Source: Clostridium sp. UBA4746 (lineage in GTDB: Bacteria; Bacillota; Clostridia; Clostridiales; Clostridiaceae). Taken from it: a DNA stretch of 6,708 bases. The notes below the pieces were generated by a model that was not told where the DNA came from, ran no database searches, and saw only the letters and a program-made list of their open reading frames with translations. Position numbers and translations under genes: made by a program. This document shows, piece by piece, positions 1 through 6,703 of this stretch. Position 1 is the first letter of the stretch. Every line of letters begins with the position of its first letter. The stretch is from contig DHIM01000052.1 of NCBI GenBank assembly GCA_002403785.1, positions 2,264 to 8,971 of the forward strand, read 5' to 3'.

Positions 1-337
1 AACTATAATTATATATTAAGGAATTTATATAAAATCCAGTTCCACCAACTATCATTGGAAGTTTATTTTTATTAGAGATTTCTTCAATAGCAATTTCTGC
101 TCTCTCTTTAAATTCGGCTACACTGAATTCTTCACTAGGCTCTATTATGTCCACTAAATGATGAGGAATTCCCCTCATCTCTTGTTTTGAAATTTTAGCG
201 GAGCCAATATTCATATATTTATATATTTGCATTGAATCAGCCGATATAATCTCCCCCTTTAACTTTTGAGAAAGTTTTATGGAAATTTCTGTTTTGCCTA
301 CAGCAGTAGGACCTGCTAATATAAATAAATCTTTCAT
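1..337 (-). CDS. miaA: tRNA dimethylallyltransferase MiaA (partial, N-terminal 112 residues)
   Basis: MiaA transfers the dimethylallyl group from DMAPP to N6 of A37 in tRNAs that read codons starting with U, giving i6A37; it is a soluble enzyme related to P-loop kinases. Seen here: the P-loop GPTAVGKT (residues 9-16) near the N-terminus, the family segment SADSMQIYKYMNIGSAK (32-48) with the expected catalytic Asp34, IPHHLVDI (57-64) followed by EPSEEFS (66-72), and VGGTGFY (97-103). The family is about 300-315 residues, so roughly the first third is present; the reading frame is open to the window edge and the C-terminal part is outside. The start at 337 is supported by the AAGGTGG site just upstream. 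It lies 14 bp after the mutL stop, so it is almost certainly cotranscribed with mutL. Its product is the substrate of MiaB, encoded at the other end of this cluster. Identification is firm; nothing looks broken in the visible part. Confidence 0.96.
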   Translation of the reverse strand, partial: MKDLFILAGPTAVGKTEISIKLSQKLKGEIISADSMQIYKYMNIGSAKISKQEMRGIPHHLVDIIEPSEEFSVAEFKERAEIAIEEISNKNKLPMIVGGTGFYINSLIYNYS

Positions 338-341
338 GTTT

Positions 342-348
342 CCACCTT
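342..348 (-). promoter_or_regulatory. Ribosome binding site of miaA
   Basis: On the minus strand the sequence reads AAGGTGG, 4 nt before the miaA ATG at 337, and lies entirely within the 14-bp gap after the mutL TAG stop. Its AGGTG core can pair with the 16S 3' end. It is the same AAGGTGGAA string that precedes mutS. No promoter fits in the gap, so translation from the mutL transcript is inferred. Confidence 0.75.
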
Positions 349-351
349 TTT

Positions 352-2274
352 CTATTGTATTCTTTTAAATTTTTTTTCTAGTTCATTAAGTGATATCTTT
401 ATTATTGTTGGTCTTCCATGAGGACAAGTAAAAGGTTCATCTATATATCTTAAATCATTAATTAGTTTAATCATTTCTGGCTGCGTTAGCTGATTGTTTG
501 CTTTAACAGCTGCTTTGCACGCAAGTGATGCCACTTTATTATATTTAACTTCTACAGTTTTACCTGTACCCATATTTTTTAGATTGTCTAGTATATTGTT
601 AAAGAGATTTCTAATATCTGGTTTCCCAAGTATTATGGGTACTTCCTTTATACTTATTGTGTTTTCTCCAAACTCAATAATATTAAAACCAGTATCACTA
701 AACACGGATTCATTCTCAACATAGTATGCATAATCATCGATGCTAAGTTCCATTACAGTAGGTACTAATAAAATTTGAGATACCACTTCAGAGTTTATAA
801 TATCTTTTTTAAATTTCTCAAATAATACTTTCTCATGAGCTGCATGTTGGTCAATTAGGTAAAGTTCATCATATACTTCACCTATTATATAGGTTTTATT
901 AAATTGACCTATAATTCTTAACTCAGGAAATTTTGAATTATTATTTGTTGATGTAACATTACTCAAGTCATAGTTTATACCACTACTTTCTTTAGCATTT
1001 ACAATTCCACCCGGTAATTCATTAGTAGTTTCGCTACTTAAATTACTGACAACATTTAGATTATCCCTTTGTTCATAAGGCGATTCCATAAGGTTATCTG
1101 TTTCATTGTTTAATGTTTTATATTTAAAATCAATAGGAATTTGAACACTCTTTTCTATCTCTGCTTTATCTTTTTCATCTATAACTATCTTGTTAAAGTC
1201 ATAAATTTCTTTTCTTATAGTATTTTTTTCTGTTTCATCCTCACTATTGTTTTTATTATCTCCCTCCGGTATATCAAAATCACCTCTTAAACTATCAGCA
1301 ATTGCAGTATGCACAGCATCAAAAACAATCTTAAATATAGCTTTATCCTGTTGGAATTTAATTTCGGTTTTTTGTGGATGAACATTTATATCTATATACT
1401 CAGGAAAAATATCTAAAAATATAACAAAAAAAGGGAACTTGTTAATAATCAAAAAAGATTTAAATGCATTTTCAACGGCCGCAGTAATTAGGCCACTTTT
1501 AATATACCTTTTATTAACAAATATACTTTGCCTATTACGACTTCCCCGGCTTATATCAGCATTACCAATATATCCATGAATAGACATTATGTCATTATAC
1601 TCTTCAAAACTTGTAATGTTATTTACAACCTCTTTGCCATATATATACCTAATAGTATCGCTAAGATTTTCAGAGCTAAATGTAGAAAAAACTTTTTTAT
1701 TATTATTTGATAATTTAAATGATATTTCATTGTTAGCCAATGCAAGTCTTCCTATAATGTCTGATATTAAAGCTGATTCTCTTTGAGACGATTTTAAGAA
1801 TTTTTGCCTTGCTGGGACATTAAAAAATAAATCCTTAACTTCTATTGTCGTACCAATATTACATCCTATTTCTTTGATGTAGAGTATGTTCCCCGAGGAC
1901 TGAGATATTTCTTTACCAATTGATGATTCCTTAGTCCTGCTACTTAGTATAGTACGAGATACTGATGCTATACTTGGTAATGCTTCTCCTCTAAAACCCA
2001 ATGTATGTATTTTGTAAATGTCTTCAACACATTTTATTTTACTAGTAGCATGAGGTAGAAATGCTTTTTCTATGTCATCTATATGTATTCCAGATCCATC
2101 GTCAATTACCTTTATATTTGTTTGACCACCATCAAAAATTTCTATGATAATATTTTTAGCTCCAGCATCGATACTATTTTCGACTAACTCTTTTACTACA
2201 GATGATGGACGTTCTACAACCTCACCTGCAGCAATTTTATTAGAAGTTTCTACTTCTAATATATTAATTCTCAT
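352..2274 (-). CDS. mutL: DNA mismatch repair protein MutL (endonuclease type)
   Basis: MutL couples mismatch recognition by MutS to strand removal; in bacteria without MutH it nicks the DNA itself. The 640-residue protein has the N-terminal GHKL ATPase domain (about 1-330): KELVENSIDAGA with Glu29 and Asn33, DDGSGI (58-63), TLGFRGEAL (91-99) and VHPQKT (298-303). A hydrophilic Asn/Glu-rich linker spans about 335-450. The C-terminal dimerisation and nuclease domain carries DQHAAHEKVLFE (475-486), which fits DQHA(X)2E(X)4E, then ACKAAVKA (585-592), CPHGRP (617-622) and a terminal FKR. QILLVP (500-505) resembles the sliding-clamp binding site of Bacillus MutL. The start chosen is ATG at 2274, not the in-frame ATG at 2286: the upstream one lies inside the ribosome binding site, and the shorter form begins MRINILE as the family does and puts Glu29/Asn33 at E. 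coli numbering. It follows mutS by 42 bp and precedes miaA by 14 bp. Confidence 0.98.
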   Translation of the reverse strand: MRINILEVETSNKIAAGEVVERPSSVVKELVENSIDAGAKNIIIEIFDGGQTNIKVIDDGSGIHIDDIEKAFLPHATSKIKCVEDIYKIHTLGFRGEALPSIASVSRTILSSRTKESSIGKEISQSSGNILYIKEIGCNIGTTIEVKDLFFNVPARQKFLKSSQRESALISDIIGRLALANNEISFKLSNNNKKVFSTFSSENLSDTIRYIYGKEVVNNITSFEEYNDIMSIHGYIGNADISRGSRNRQSIFVNKRYIKSGLITAAVENAFKSFLIINKFPFFVIFLDIFPEYIDINVHPQKTEIKFQQDKAIFKIVFDAVHTAIADSLRGDFDIPEGDNKNNSEDETEKNTIRKEIYDFNKIVIDEKDKAEIEKSVQIPIDFKYKTLNNETDNLMESPYEQRDNLNVVSNLSSETTNELPGGIVNAKESSGINYDLSNVTSTNNNSKFPELRIIGQFNKTYIIGEVYDELYLIDQHAAHEKVLFEKFKKDIINSEVVSQILLVPTVMELSIDDYAYYVENESVFSDTGFNIIEFGENTISIKEVPIILGKPDIRNLFNNILDNLKNMGTGKTVEVKYNKVASLACKAAVKANNQLTQPEMIKLINDLRYIDEPFTCPHGRPTIIKISLNELEKKFKRIQ

Positions 2275-2281
2275 GATGCCC

Positions 2282-2290
2282 CACATCCTT
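2282..2290 (-). promoter_or_regulatory. Ribosome binding site that decides the mutL start
   Basis: The minus strand reads AAGGATGTG, which matches the ideal AAGGAGGTG at 8 of 9 positions, and ends 7 nt before ATG 2274. The ATG within it (2286-2284) is in frame and would add four residues (MWGI), but leaves no room for its own ribosome binding site. This favours initiation at 2274. Confidence 0.7.
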
Positions 2291-2322
2291 TGCTACTTCT
2301 ATATAACTTGCTATTTCTATAT
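2287..2322 (-). repeat. Imperfect 18-bp tandem repeat across the mutS stop codon
   Basis: Read on the minus strand, ATATAGAAATAGCAAGTT (2322-2305) is followed directly by ATATAGAAGTAGCAAAGG (2304-2287), 14 of 18 bases identical. The first copy contains the mutS TAG stop; the second copy carries the start of the mutL ribosome binding site. Because the unit is six codons long, the repeat puts four TAG codons in the mutS frame. It looks like a small local duplication that made up the mutS-mutL spacer; no function is implied. Confidence 0.6.
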
Positions 2323-5007
2323 TAACTTAGCTCTTTCAACTAAATCGTATAGCTTATTGAATCCATCCATGGGTGTTAGATTAAGAATATTTATACTTTT
2401 AATTTCTTTTAGCATATTATCCTTTTCAATATCTGTAAAGCTTATTTGAGTTACTTCATCTTCTACCATGCCAGATTCATAAGCTACAGCTGCTTCTTTC
2501 TCCACGATATTATCAGATTTCTTTTTATTATTAGATTTATCATAAAGTTTATTGTTTTTAGTTTCACTATTAGTTAAATCAATTTCCGTCGTTTTATTTA
2601 AACTTTCTAGTGATGCTAAGATTTCATTTGCCCTGTTAATTACATCTTTTGGTAGACCTGCTAATTTTGCAACTTCTATTCCATAAGATTCATCTGCTCC
2701 ACCAGGTACAATCTTCCTTAGAAATACTATTTCGTTTTCAATTTTTTTTACCGCTACAGAGTAATTTTTTACACCTTTAATCATACCCTCAAGTTTTGTT
2801 AACTCATGATAATGCGTTGCAAACAATGTTTTACTTCTTAGATTGGATGATTTACAAATATATTCAATTACTGACCAAGCAATACTAAGTCCATCATAAG
2901 TGCTTGTACCTCTACCAACTTCATCAAGTAAAACTAGACTTTTATTAGTAGCATTTTGTAATATATTAGATACTTCCCACATCTCTACCATAAAGGTACT
3001 TTTACCAGCAGCAAGATCATCAGATGCTCCTATTCGGGTAAACACCTTATCGCATATAGATATATCTGCATCTGAGCAAGGAACAAAACTTCCCATTTGA
3101 GCCATAATAGTTATTAATGCTACTTGACGCATATAAGTAGATTTACCTGCCATATTAGGTCCAGTTATTAATAGAAGTTGATTATCCTGCGCATCCATAT
3201 AAGTGTCATTTTCAATAAACGAATTTGTAGGCATCATTTTTTCAACTACAGGGTGCCTGCCCCCTTTTATATTGAAAATACCCTTTGTATTCATTTTAGG
3301 TTTAGTATAATTATTTTCAAGTGCTATTGTACTTAAGGAACTCAAACAATCAATTTCTGATATTAGTTTTGCAGTATTTTTCATTCTTTCTATATGTTTT
3401 TCGATATCTTCTCTTATACCTGTAAATATATCATATTCTATATTAACTAATTTTTCCTCTGCACCTAGAATCTTATTTTCCATTTCCTTAAGTTCAGGGG
3501 TAATATATCGTTCTGCATTTGACAACGTTTGTTTTCTTATATATCTGCCTTCAGGAATTAAAGGAATATTTAATCTGGTTACTTCAATATAATAACCGAA
3601 TACTCGGTTGTACCCTACTTTTAGTGACTTTATCCCAGTTATCGTTTTCTCATCAGCTTCTAAAGTAGCTATCCACTGCTTACCATGAGCCTTAGCAAGT
3701 CTTAGCTCATCTATTTCATTATTAAAGCCTCCCTTGATAATGTTTCCTTCTTTAATAGAAATAGATGGATTTTCAATAATAGAATTATCTAAGATATTAT
3801 ATATATCTAGTAAATCATCTAACTCTGAATATATTTTCCTCATTAGTTTGCTATTAAGCCCTGCTAAAATTGATTTAACCTTAGGTATTTTTTCTATAGA
3901 GTTCTTCAAAGAAATTAATTCTTTTGCATTAACATTCCTAGAAGAGATCTTTCCTACAAGTCTTTCTATGTCATATATGTCCACGAGCACATCTTTTAAA
4001 TCTTCATGAAAAGTAGTATTATTCTTAAGTTCCTCTACGGCCTCTAATCTTTCGTCTATTGAGTCCTTATTTATTAAAGGTTGATCTAACCATTTGCGTA
4101 GTCTTCTAGCTCCCATAGCGGTATTAGTTCTATCTAATACCCAAAGCAAAGATCCTTTCTTAGTTTTATCTCTTAAAGTTTCTGTAAGTTCTAAGTTTCT
4201 TCTAGAATTTGCATCTAAACTTACATAATCTAAAATATCATAGTACTCTATAGTATCGATATGAGTAAGTGAATTTTTTTGTGTATCTATAATATAACTA
4301 AGCAGTCCTGAAATGCTTCTAAGTAAAGTTTGCGAAAATGTATTTTCACAAAAATTATGAAACTGATTTATAATTAAACTATCGTCTTTCATTACAAAAT
4401 AGTCATTTGGATAAGCTGAATATGAAACATTAAATCTTTCTTTTATAGCCTTTAATACTTCATCTGATATATCGTCTGAGATAATAATTTCTTTTGGTGT
4501 AAACTTTGAAATTTCATCTAGTATGGTAACAATGTTAATTTTAGTCTCTGTGCAACTGAATTCACCAGTTGATACATCGCAAAAACACAATCCGCAAAAA
4601 TTAATTTCGTTATTTATATAAATACTCATAATATAGTTATTTTTGGTTTCTTCCAAAAAACTGGAATCAGTGTATGTTCCCGGCGTAATTATTTTAATAA
4701 TATCTCTTTTAACAATGCCTTTTGCTAGTGCTGGATCTTCAACTTGTTCACATATAGCAACCTTGTATCCTTTTGCAATTAATCTACCTACATAAGTATT
4801 TGCAGCATGATATGGAATTCCACACATAGGTGCTCTTTTTTCGAGTCCACAGTCACGTCCTGTAAGTACAAGTTCAAGTTCTTTTGCTGCAACCTCTGCA
4901 TCAGTAAAAAACATTTCATAAAAGTCTCCTAGCCTAAAAAACAATATACAGTCCTTGCATGTTTCTTTTATTTCAAAATATTGTATCATCATTGGAGTTA
5001 ATGCCAT
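2317..5007 (-). CDS. mutS: DNA mismatch repair protein MutS
   Basis: MutS recognises base mispairs and small loops and, with ATP, becomes a sliding clamp that recruits MutL. The 896-residue protein has the full domain order: the mismatch-binding domain (about 1-110) with GDFYEMF, giving the Phe29-x-Glu31 mispair-reading motif; connector (about 122-245); lever and clamp (about 255-550) including MGARRLRKWLDQP (298-310); and the ABC-type ATPase (about 555-800) with Walker A GPNMAGKST (616-624), STFMVEM (670-676), Walker B LVLLDEVGRGTST (691-703) and TLFATHYHEL (727-736). An Asn/Lys-rich tail linker (about 803-850) leads to QISFT (854-858), which resembles the clamp-binding QLSFF of Bacillus MutS, and to a C-terminal segment with LTPMDGFNKLYDL (877-889). 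The ATG at 5007 is backed by AAGGTGG 7 nt upstream and by the family N-terminus (TPMM.QY). Length is normal for clostridial MutS. A strong hairpin precedes the ribosome binding site. Confidence 0.99.
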   Translation of the reverse strand: MALTPMMIQYFEIKETCKDCILFFRLGDFYEMFFTDAEVAAKELELVLTGRDCGLEKRAPMCGIPYHAANTYVGRLIAKGYKVAICEQVEDPALAKGIVKRDIIKIITPGTYTDSSFLEETKNNYIMSIYINNEINFCGLCFCDVSTGEFSCTETKINIVTILDEISKFTPKEIIISDDISDEVLKAIKERFNVSYSAYPNDYFVMKDDSLIINQFHNFCENTFSQTLLRSISGLLSYIIDTQKNSLTHIDTIEYYDILDYVSLDANSRRNLELTETLRDKTKKGSLLWVLDRTNTAMGARRLRKWLDQPLINKDSIDERLEAVEELKNNTTFHEDLKDVLVDIYDIERLVGKISSRNVNAKELISLKNSIEKIPKVKSILAGLNSKLMRKIYSELDDLLDIYNILDNSIIENPSISIKEGNIIKGGFNNEIDELRLAKAHGKQWIATLEADEKTITGIKSLKVGYNRVFGYYIEVTRLNIPLIPEGRYIRKQTLSNAERYITPELKEMENKILGAEEKLVNIEYDIFTGIREDIEKHIERMKNTAKLISEIDCLSSLSTIALENNYTKPKMNTKGIFNIKGGRHPVVEKMMPTNSFIENDTYMDAQDNQLLLITGPNMAGKSTYMRQVALITIMAQMGSFVPCSDADISICDKVFTRIGASDDLAAGKSTFMVEMWEVSNILQNATNKSLVLLDEVGRGTSTYDGLSIAWSVIEYICKSSNLRSKTLFATHYHELTKLEGMIKGVKNYSVAVKKIENEIVFLRKIVPGGADESYGIEVAKLAGLPKDVINRANEILASLESLNKTTEIDLTNSETKNNKLYDKSNNKKKSDNIVEKEAAVAYESGMVEDEVTQISFTDIEKDNMLKEIKSINILNLTPMDGFNKLYDLVERAKLI

Positions 5008-5014
5008 TTTTATT

Positions 5015-5021
5015 CCACCTT
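5015..5021 (-). promoter_or_regulatory. Ribosome binding site of mutS
   Basis: AAGGTGG on the minus strand, 7 nt before the mutS ATG at 5007 and 7 nt after the end of the 5029-5064 hairpin. The surroundings are A-rich and unpaired, so the site should stay accessible even when the hairpin forms. Confidence 0.8.
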
Positions 5022-5028
5022 GCTTTTA

Positions 5029-5064
5029 TCTGTGAGTAAATATTAATCGATATCTACCCACAGA
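5029..5064 (-). promoter_or_regulatory. Stable 15-bp hairpin in the miaB-mutS spacer, beside the mutS ribosome binding site
   Basis: In the minus-strand transcript the arm UCUGUGGGUAGAUAU pairs along its full length with AUAUUUACUCACAGA around a 6-nt loop (CGAUUA). Thirteen pairs are Watson-Crick and two are G-U. Both G-U pairs become A-C mismatches in the opposite-strand transcript, so pairing is complete only in the operon mRNA. It is followed by AUAAAAGC rather than a U run, so it is not a standard intrinsic terminator in either direction. It may be an mRNA stabilising or processing element that sets MutS output separately from MiaB. A protein-binding palindrome in the DNA is the alternative. 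Confidence 0.6.
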
Positions 5065-5081
5065 AATTAAATTACTAAAGT

Positions 5082-6419
5082 TTAAATACTAACTAATATT
5101 TCTTCACCAATAAGTGAAAAAGAGTGTGCATCCGTTATTAGTACTGACACAAGGGTTCCAATAGCTTTATTGTTTCCCTCGAAGTTCACTAATTTTCCAT
5201 TTCTAGTCCTACCGGTTAATTTACTTTTATCATTTTTACTATGACCTTCTACCAATACTTCTACAATCTTACCTATGCATTCTTTATTTCTTTCTGCACA
5301 ATTTCTATTAACAACCTCAACTAATCTATTAAATCTTTCATGCTTAACTTTCTCTGATACTTGTTCTAGCATTTCATCTGCTGGAGTTCCTTTTCTTTTA
5401 CTATAAAGGTATGTAAATGCTAAATTAAATTTCACCTCTTCCATAAGACTTAATGTCTCTGCAAAATCTTCCTCTGTTTCTCCAGGAAATCCAACTATAA
5501 TATCCGTACTTAATCCTACATTCGATATAGTACTTCTAATATTTTTAACTGATTCTAAATATCCTTCTCTGTTATAATGTCTATTCATTTTATTCAAAAG
5601 GTTAGATGAACCTGATTGTACGGGTAAATGAATTTGCTCACAAATTTTATCTCCTTCAGCAATTGCCTCTATTACTTCATTAGATAAATCCTTTGGATGA
5701 GATGTCATAAATCGTATTCTCTCTAAATTCTCAACATTGTTAATTCTCATAAGTAACTGTGCAAAATTTATTTCAGGACTTAATCCCTTTCCGTAAGAGT
5801 TAACATTTTGACCAAGTAAGGTTATTTCTTTGTACCCTTGTGCAACCATAGATATTATTTCATTAATAATATCTTCTGGTTTTCTACTTCTCTCTCGTCC
5901 ACGTACATAAGGTACTATGCAGTAAGTGCAAAAATTATTGCACCCATACATAATTGTAACAAAACCTTTTATGTTACTTTCTCTGTCTATTGGAATTCCT
6001 TCTATGATTTCTTCTTCCTTATCCCAAATTTCAACAATAGGTGAATCTCCACCTTGTATTCTTTTTAGGTACTCTGGAAATTTATACGCATTATGTGTTC
6101 CAATAATAATATCTACGAATGGAAACTTAGTGATTATATGTTTTGCCATACCATCTTGTTGCATCATACATCCTATAACAGCAATTATAAGTTTCGGATT
6201 CTCTTTCTTCATTGTTTTTAAAGCCCCTATATTCCCATCAACCTTTTGCTCTGCGTTCTCTCTAACACAACAAGTATTAAATATAATTATGTCAGTATTT
6301 CCCTTATCCATAGTTCTTTTATATCCAACTGGTATTAGCATACCAGATAATTTCTCGGAATCCTCCTCATTCATTTGACAACCCCATGTTTCTATATAGT
6401 ATTTAAGTATTTCATTCAT
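5082..6419 (-). CDS. miaB: tRNA-2-methylthio-N6-dimethylallyladenosine synthase MiaB
   Basis: MiaB is a radical-SAM methylthiotransferase that converts i6A37, made by MiaA, to ms2i6A37 in tRNAs reading UNN codons. The 445-residue protein has the N-terminal methylthiotransferase domain with Cys14, Cys50 and Cys84 for the auxiliary 4Fe-4S cluster. The radical-SAM site is Cys160-x3-Cys164-x2-Cys167, and the core carries LLGQNVNSYG (201-210), HLPVQSGS (264-271) and IVGFPGETEEDF (308-319). A TRAM RNA-binding domain fills about 380-443. The opening TWGCQMNEEDSE (11-22) matches MiaB (GCQMN..DSE) rather than RimO (GCPKN) or MtaB (GCKVN). The ATG at 6419 has AAAGGAG upstream; the overlapping ATG at 6415 is out of frame. 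It is the first gene of the cluster, 74 bp ahead of mutS, with a probable promoter at 6459-6487. Length and all cysteines are intact. Confidence 0.97.
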   Translation of the reverse strand: MNEILKYYIETWGCQMNEEDSEKLSGMLIPVGYKRTMDKGNTDIIIFNTCCVRENAEQKVDGNIGALKTMKKENPKLIIAVIGCMMQQDGMAKHIITKFPFVDIIIGTHNAYKFPEYLKRIQGGDSPIVEIWDKEEEIIEGIPIDRESNIKGFVTIMYGCNNFCTYCIVPYVRGRERSRKPEDIINEIISMVAQGYKEITLLGQNVNSYGKGLSPEINFAQLLMRINNVENLERIRFMTSHPKDLSNEVIEAIAEGDKICEQIHLPVQSGSSNLLNKMNRHYNREGYLESVKNIRSTISNVGLSTDIIVGFPGETEEDFAETLSLMEEVKFNLAFTYLYSKRKGTPADEMLEQVSEKVKHERFNRLVEVVNRNCAERNKECIGKIVEVLVEGHSKNDKSKLTGRTRNGKLVNFEGNNKAIGTLVSVLITDAHSFSLIGEEILVSI

Positions 6420-6428
6420 TAGTGCATT

Positions 6429-6435
6429 CTCCTTT
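6429..6435 (-). promoter_or_regulatory. Ribosome binding site of miaB
   Basis: AAAGGAG on the minus strand, 9 nt before the miaB ATG at 6419. A nearer ATG at 6427 is followed two codons later by a stop, so it cannot start the gene. Confidence 0.8.
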
Positions 6436-6458
6436 ATTAAAAAGTATTACTATCTATC

Positions 6459-6487
6459 ATTATATATAATTTTCATACTTTTTTAAA
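6459..6487 (-). promoter_or_regulatory. Probable sigma-A type promoter for the miaB-mutS-mutL-miaA operon
   Basis: On the minus strand TTTAAA (6487-6482, four of six to TTGACA) is followed after 17 bp by TATAAT (6464-6459, six of six). Transcription would start near 6452, giving a leader of about 30 nt that contains the miaB ribosome binding site. The -10 box is convincing but the -35 is weak, and the region is so AT-rich that chance matches are common. Confidence 0.45.
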
Positions 6488-6532
6488 GTTATTTTTACTT
6501 TTTGGATATATTTAATCATTTAATTAATTTAC

Positions 6533-6562
6533 TTGAAATATAAGTATCAGGTATATTATAAT
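6533..6562 (+). promoter_or_regulatory. Sigma-A type promoter for the divergent gene
   Basis: TTGAAA (6533-6538, five of six to consensus) and TATAAT (6557-6562, six of six) lie 18 bp apart on the plus strand. An A/T-only tract at 6511-6530, just upstream of the -35, could act as an UP element. Transcription would start near 6569 and run through a leader of about 135 nt to the ATG at 6704. Its -35 box is 45 bp from the miaB -35 box, back to back. Confidence 0.6.
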
Positions 6563-6587
6563 ATTAGTAGTTTCTTTTTTATGTATT

Positions 6588-6628
6588 ATGGAGAACAATA
6601 TACATATGATTATTGTTTTCTATTTTTT
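6588..6628 (+). terminator. Weak terminator-like hairpin in the leader of the divergent gene
   Basis: ATGGAGAACAATA (6588-6600) can pair over 13 positions with TATTGTTTTCTAT (6611-6623) around a 10-nt loop, and six T residues occupy 6623-6628. Only two pairs are G-C and two are G-U, so the stem is weak. It sits between the plus-strand promoter and the start codon, where it could act as an attenuator. A chance match in AT-rich spacer DNA is at least as likely. Confidence 0.25.
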
Positions 6629-6688
6629 AATGACCTCTAATATATTTTTTTTTCTAAATAAATTTTCTTTTTTAGGAGAAGCTACATA

Positions 6689-6695
6689 AAAGGAG
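6689..6695 (+). promoter_or_regulatory. Ribosome binding site of the divergent gene
   Basis: AAAGGAG within AAAAGGAGTGAT on the plus strand, a near-ideal match to the 16S 3' end, with 8 nt before ATG 6704. This is the strongest Shine-Dalgarno in the window and is the main reason to call a gene starting at the right edge. Confidence 0.8.
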
Positions 6696-6703
6696 TGATT
6701 TAA

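Noticed and set aside
802..1330. Possible degeneration of mutL in its low-complexity, Asn/Glu-rich middle
   Set aside because: The frame is intact, and MutL proteins normally have a poorly conserved hydrophilic linker between the ATPase and nuclease domains; all conserved motifs on both sides are present.
2287..2319. Amber (TAG) readthrough making a MutS-MutL fusion
   Set aside because: Although the two genes share a frame, four TAG codons would have to be read, mutL has its own good ribosome binding site and start, and nothing in the window suggests pyrrolysine or suppressor use.
5029..5064. Intrinsic terminator between miaB and mutS
   Set aside because: The hairpin is strong, but the minus-strand sequence after it is ATAAAAGC and the plus-strand sequence after it is AATTAAATT. 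Neither gives a U run, so termination in either direction is not supported.
5008..5160. Separate promoter for mutS
   Set aside because: Only poor matches to -35 and -10 boxes occur in the end of miaB and the spacer, none with an acceptable pair at 16-18 bp spacing.
5926..6378. 150-codon open frame on the plus strand opposite miaB
   Set aside because: It is antisense to conserved miaB codons, has no convincing ribosome binding site and resembles no protein family I recognise. The same applies to the shorter plus-strand frames opposite mutL and mutS (for example 494-724, 2144-2449, 3734-4009).
6581..6640. 19-codon Tyr/Phe-rich leader peptide that could drive aromatic amino acid attenuation
   Set aside because: The frame from ATG 6581 has five Tyr and three Phe codons and overlaps the leader hairpin. 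However, it has no Shine-Dalgarno (a T run precedes it), and TAT and TTT codons are expected by chance in such AT-rich DNA.
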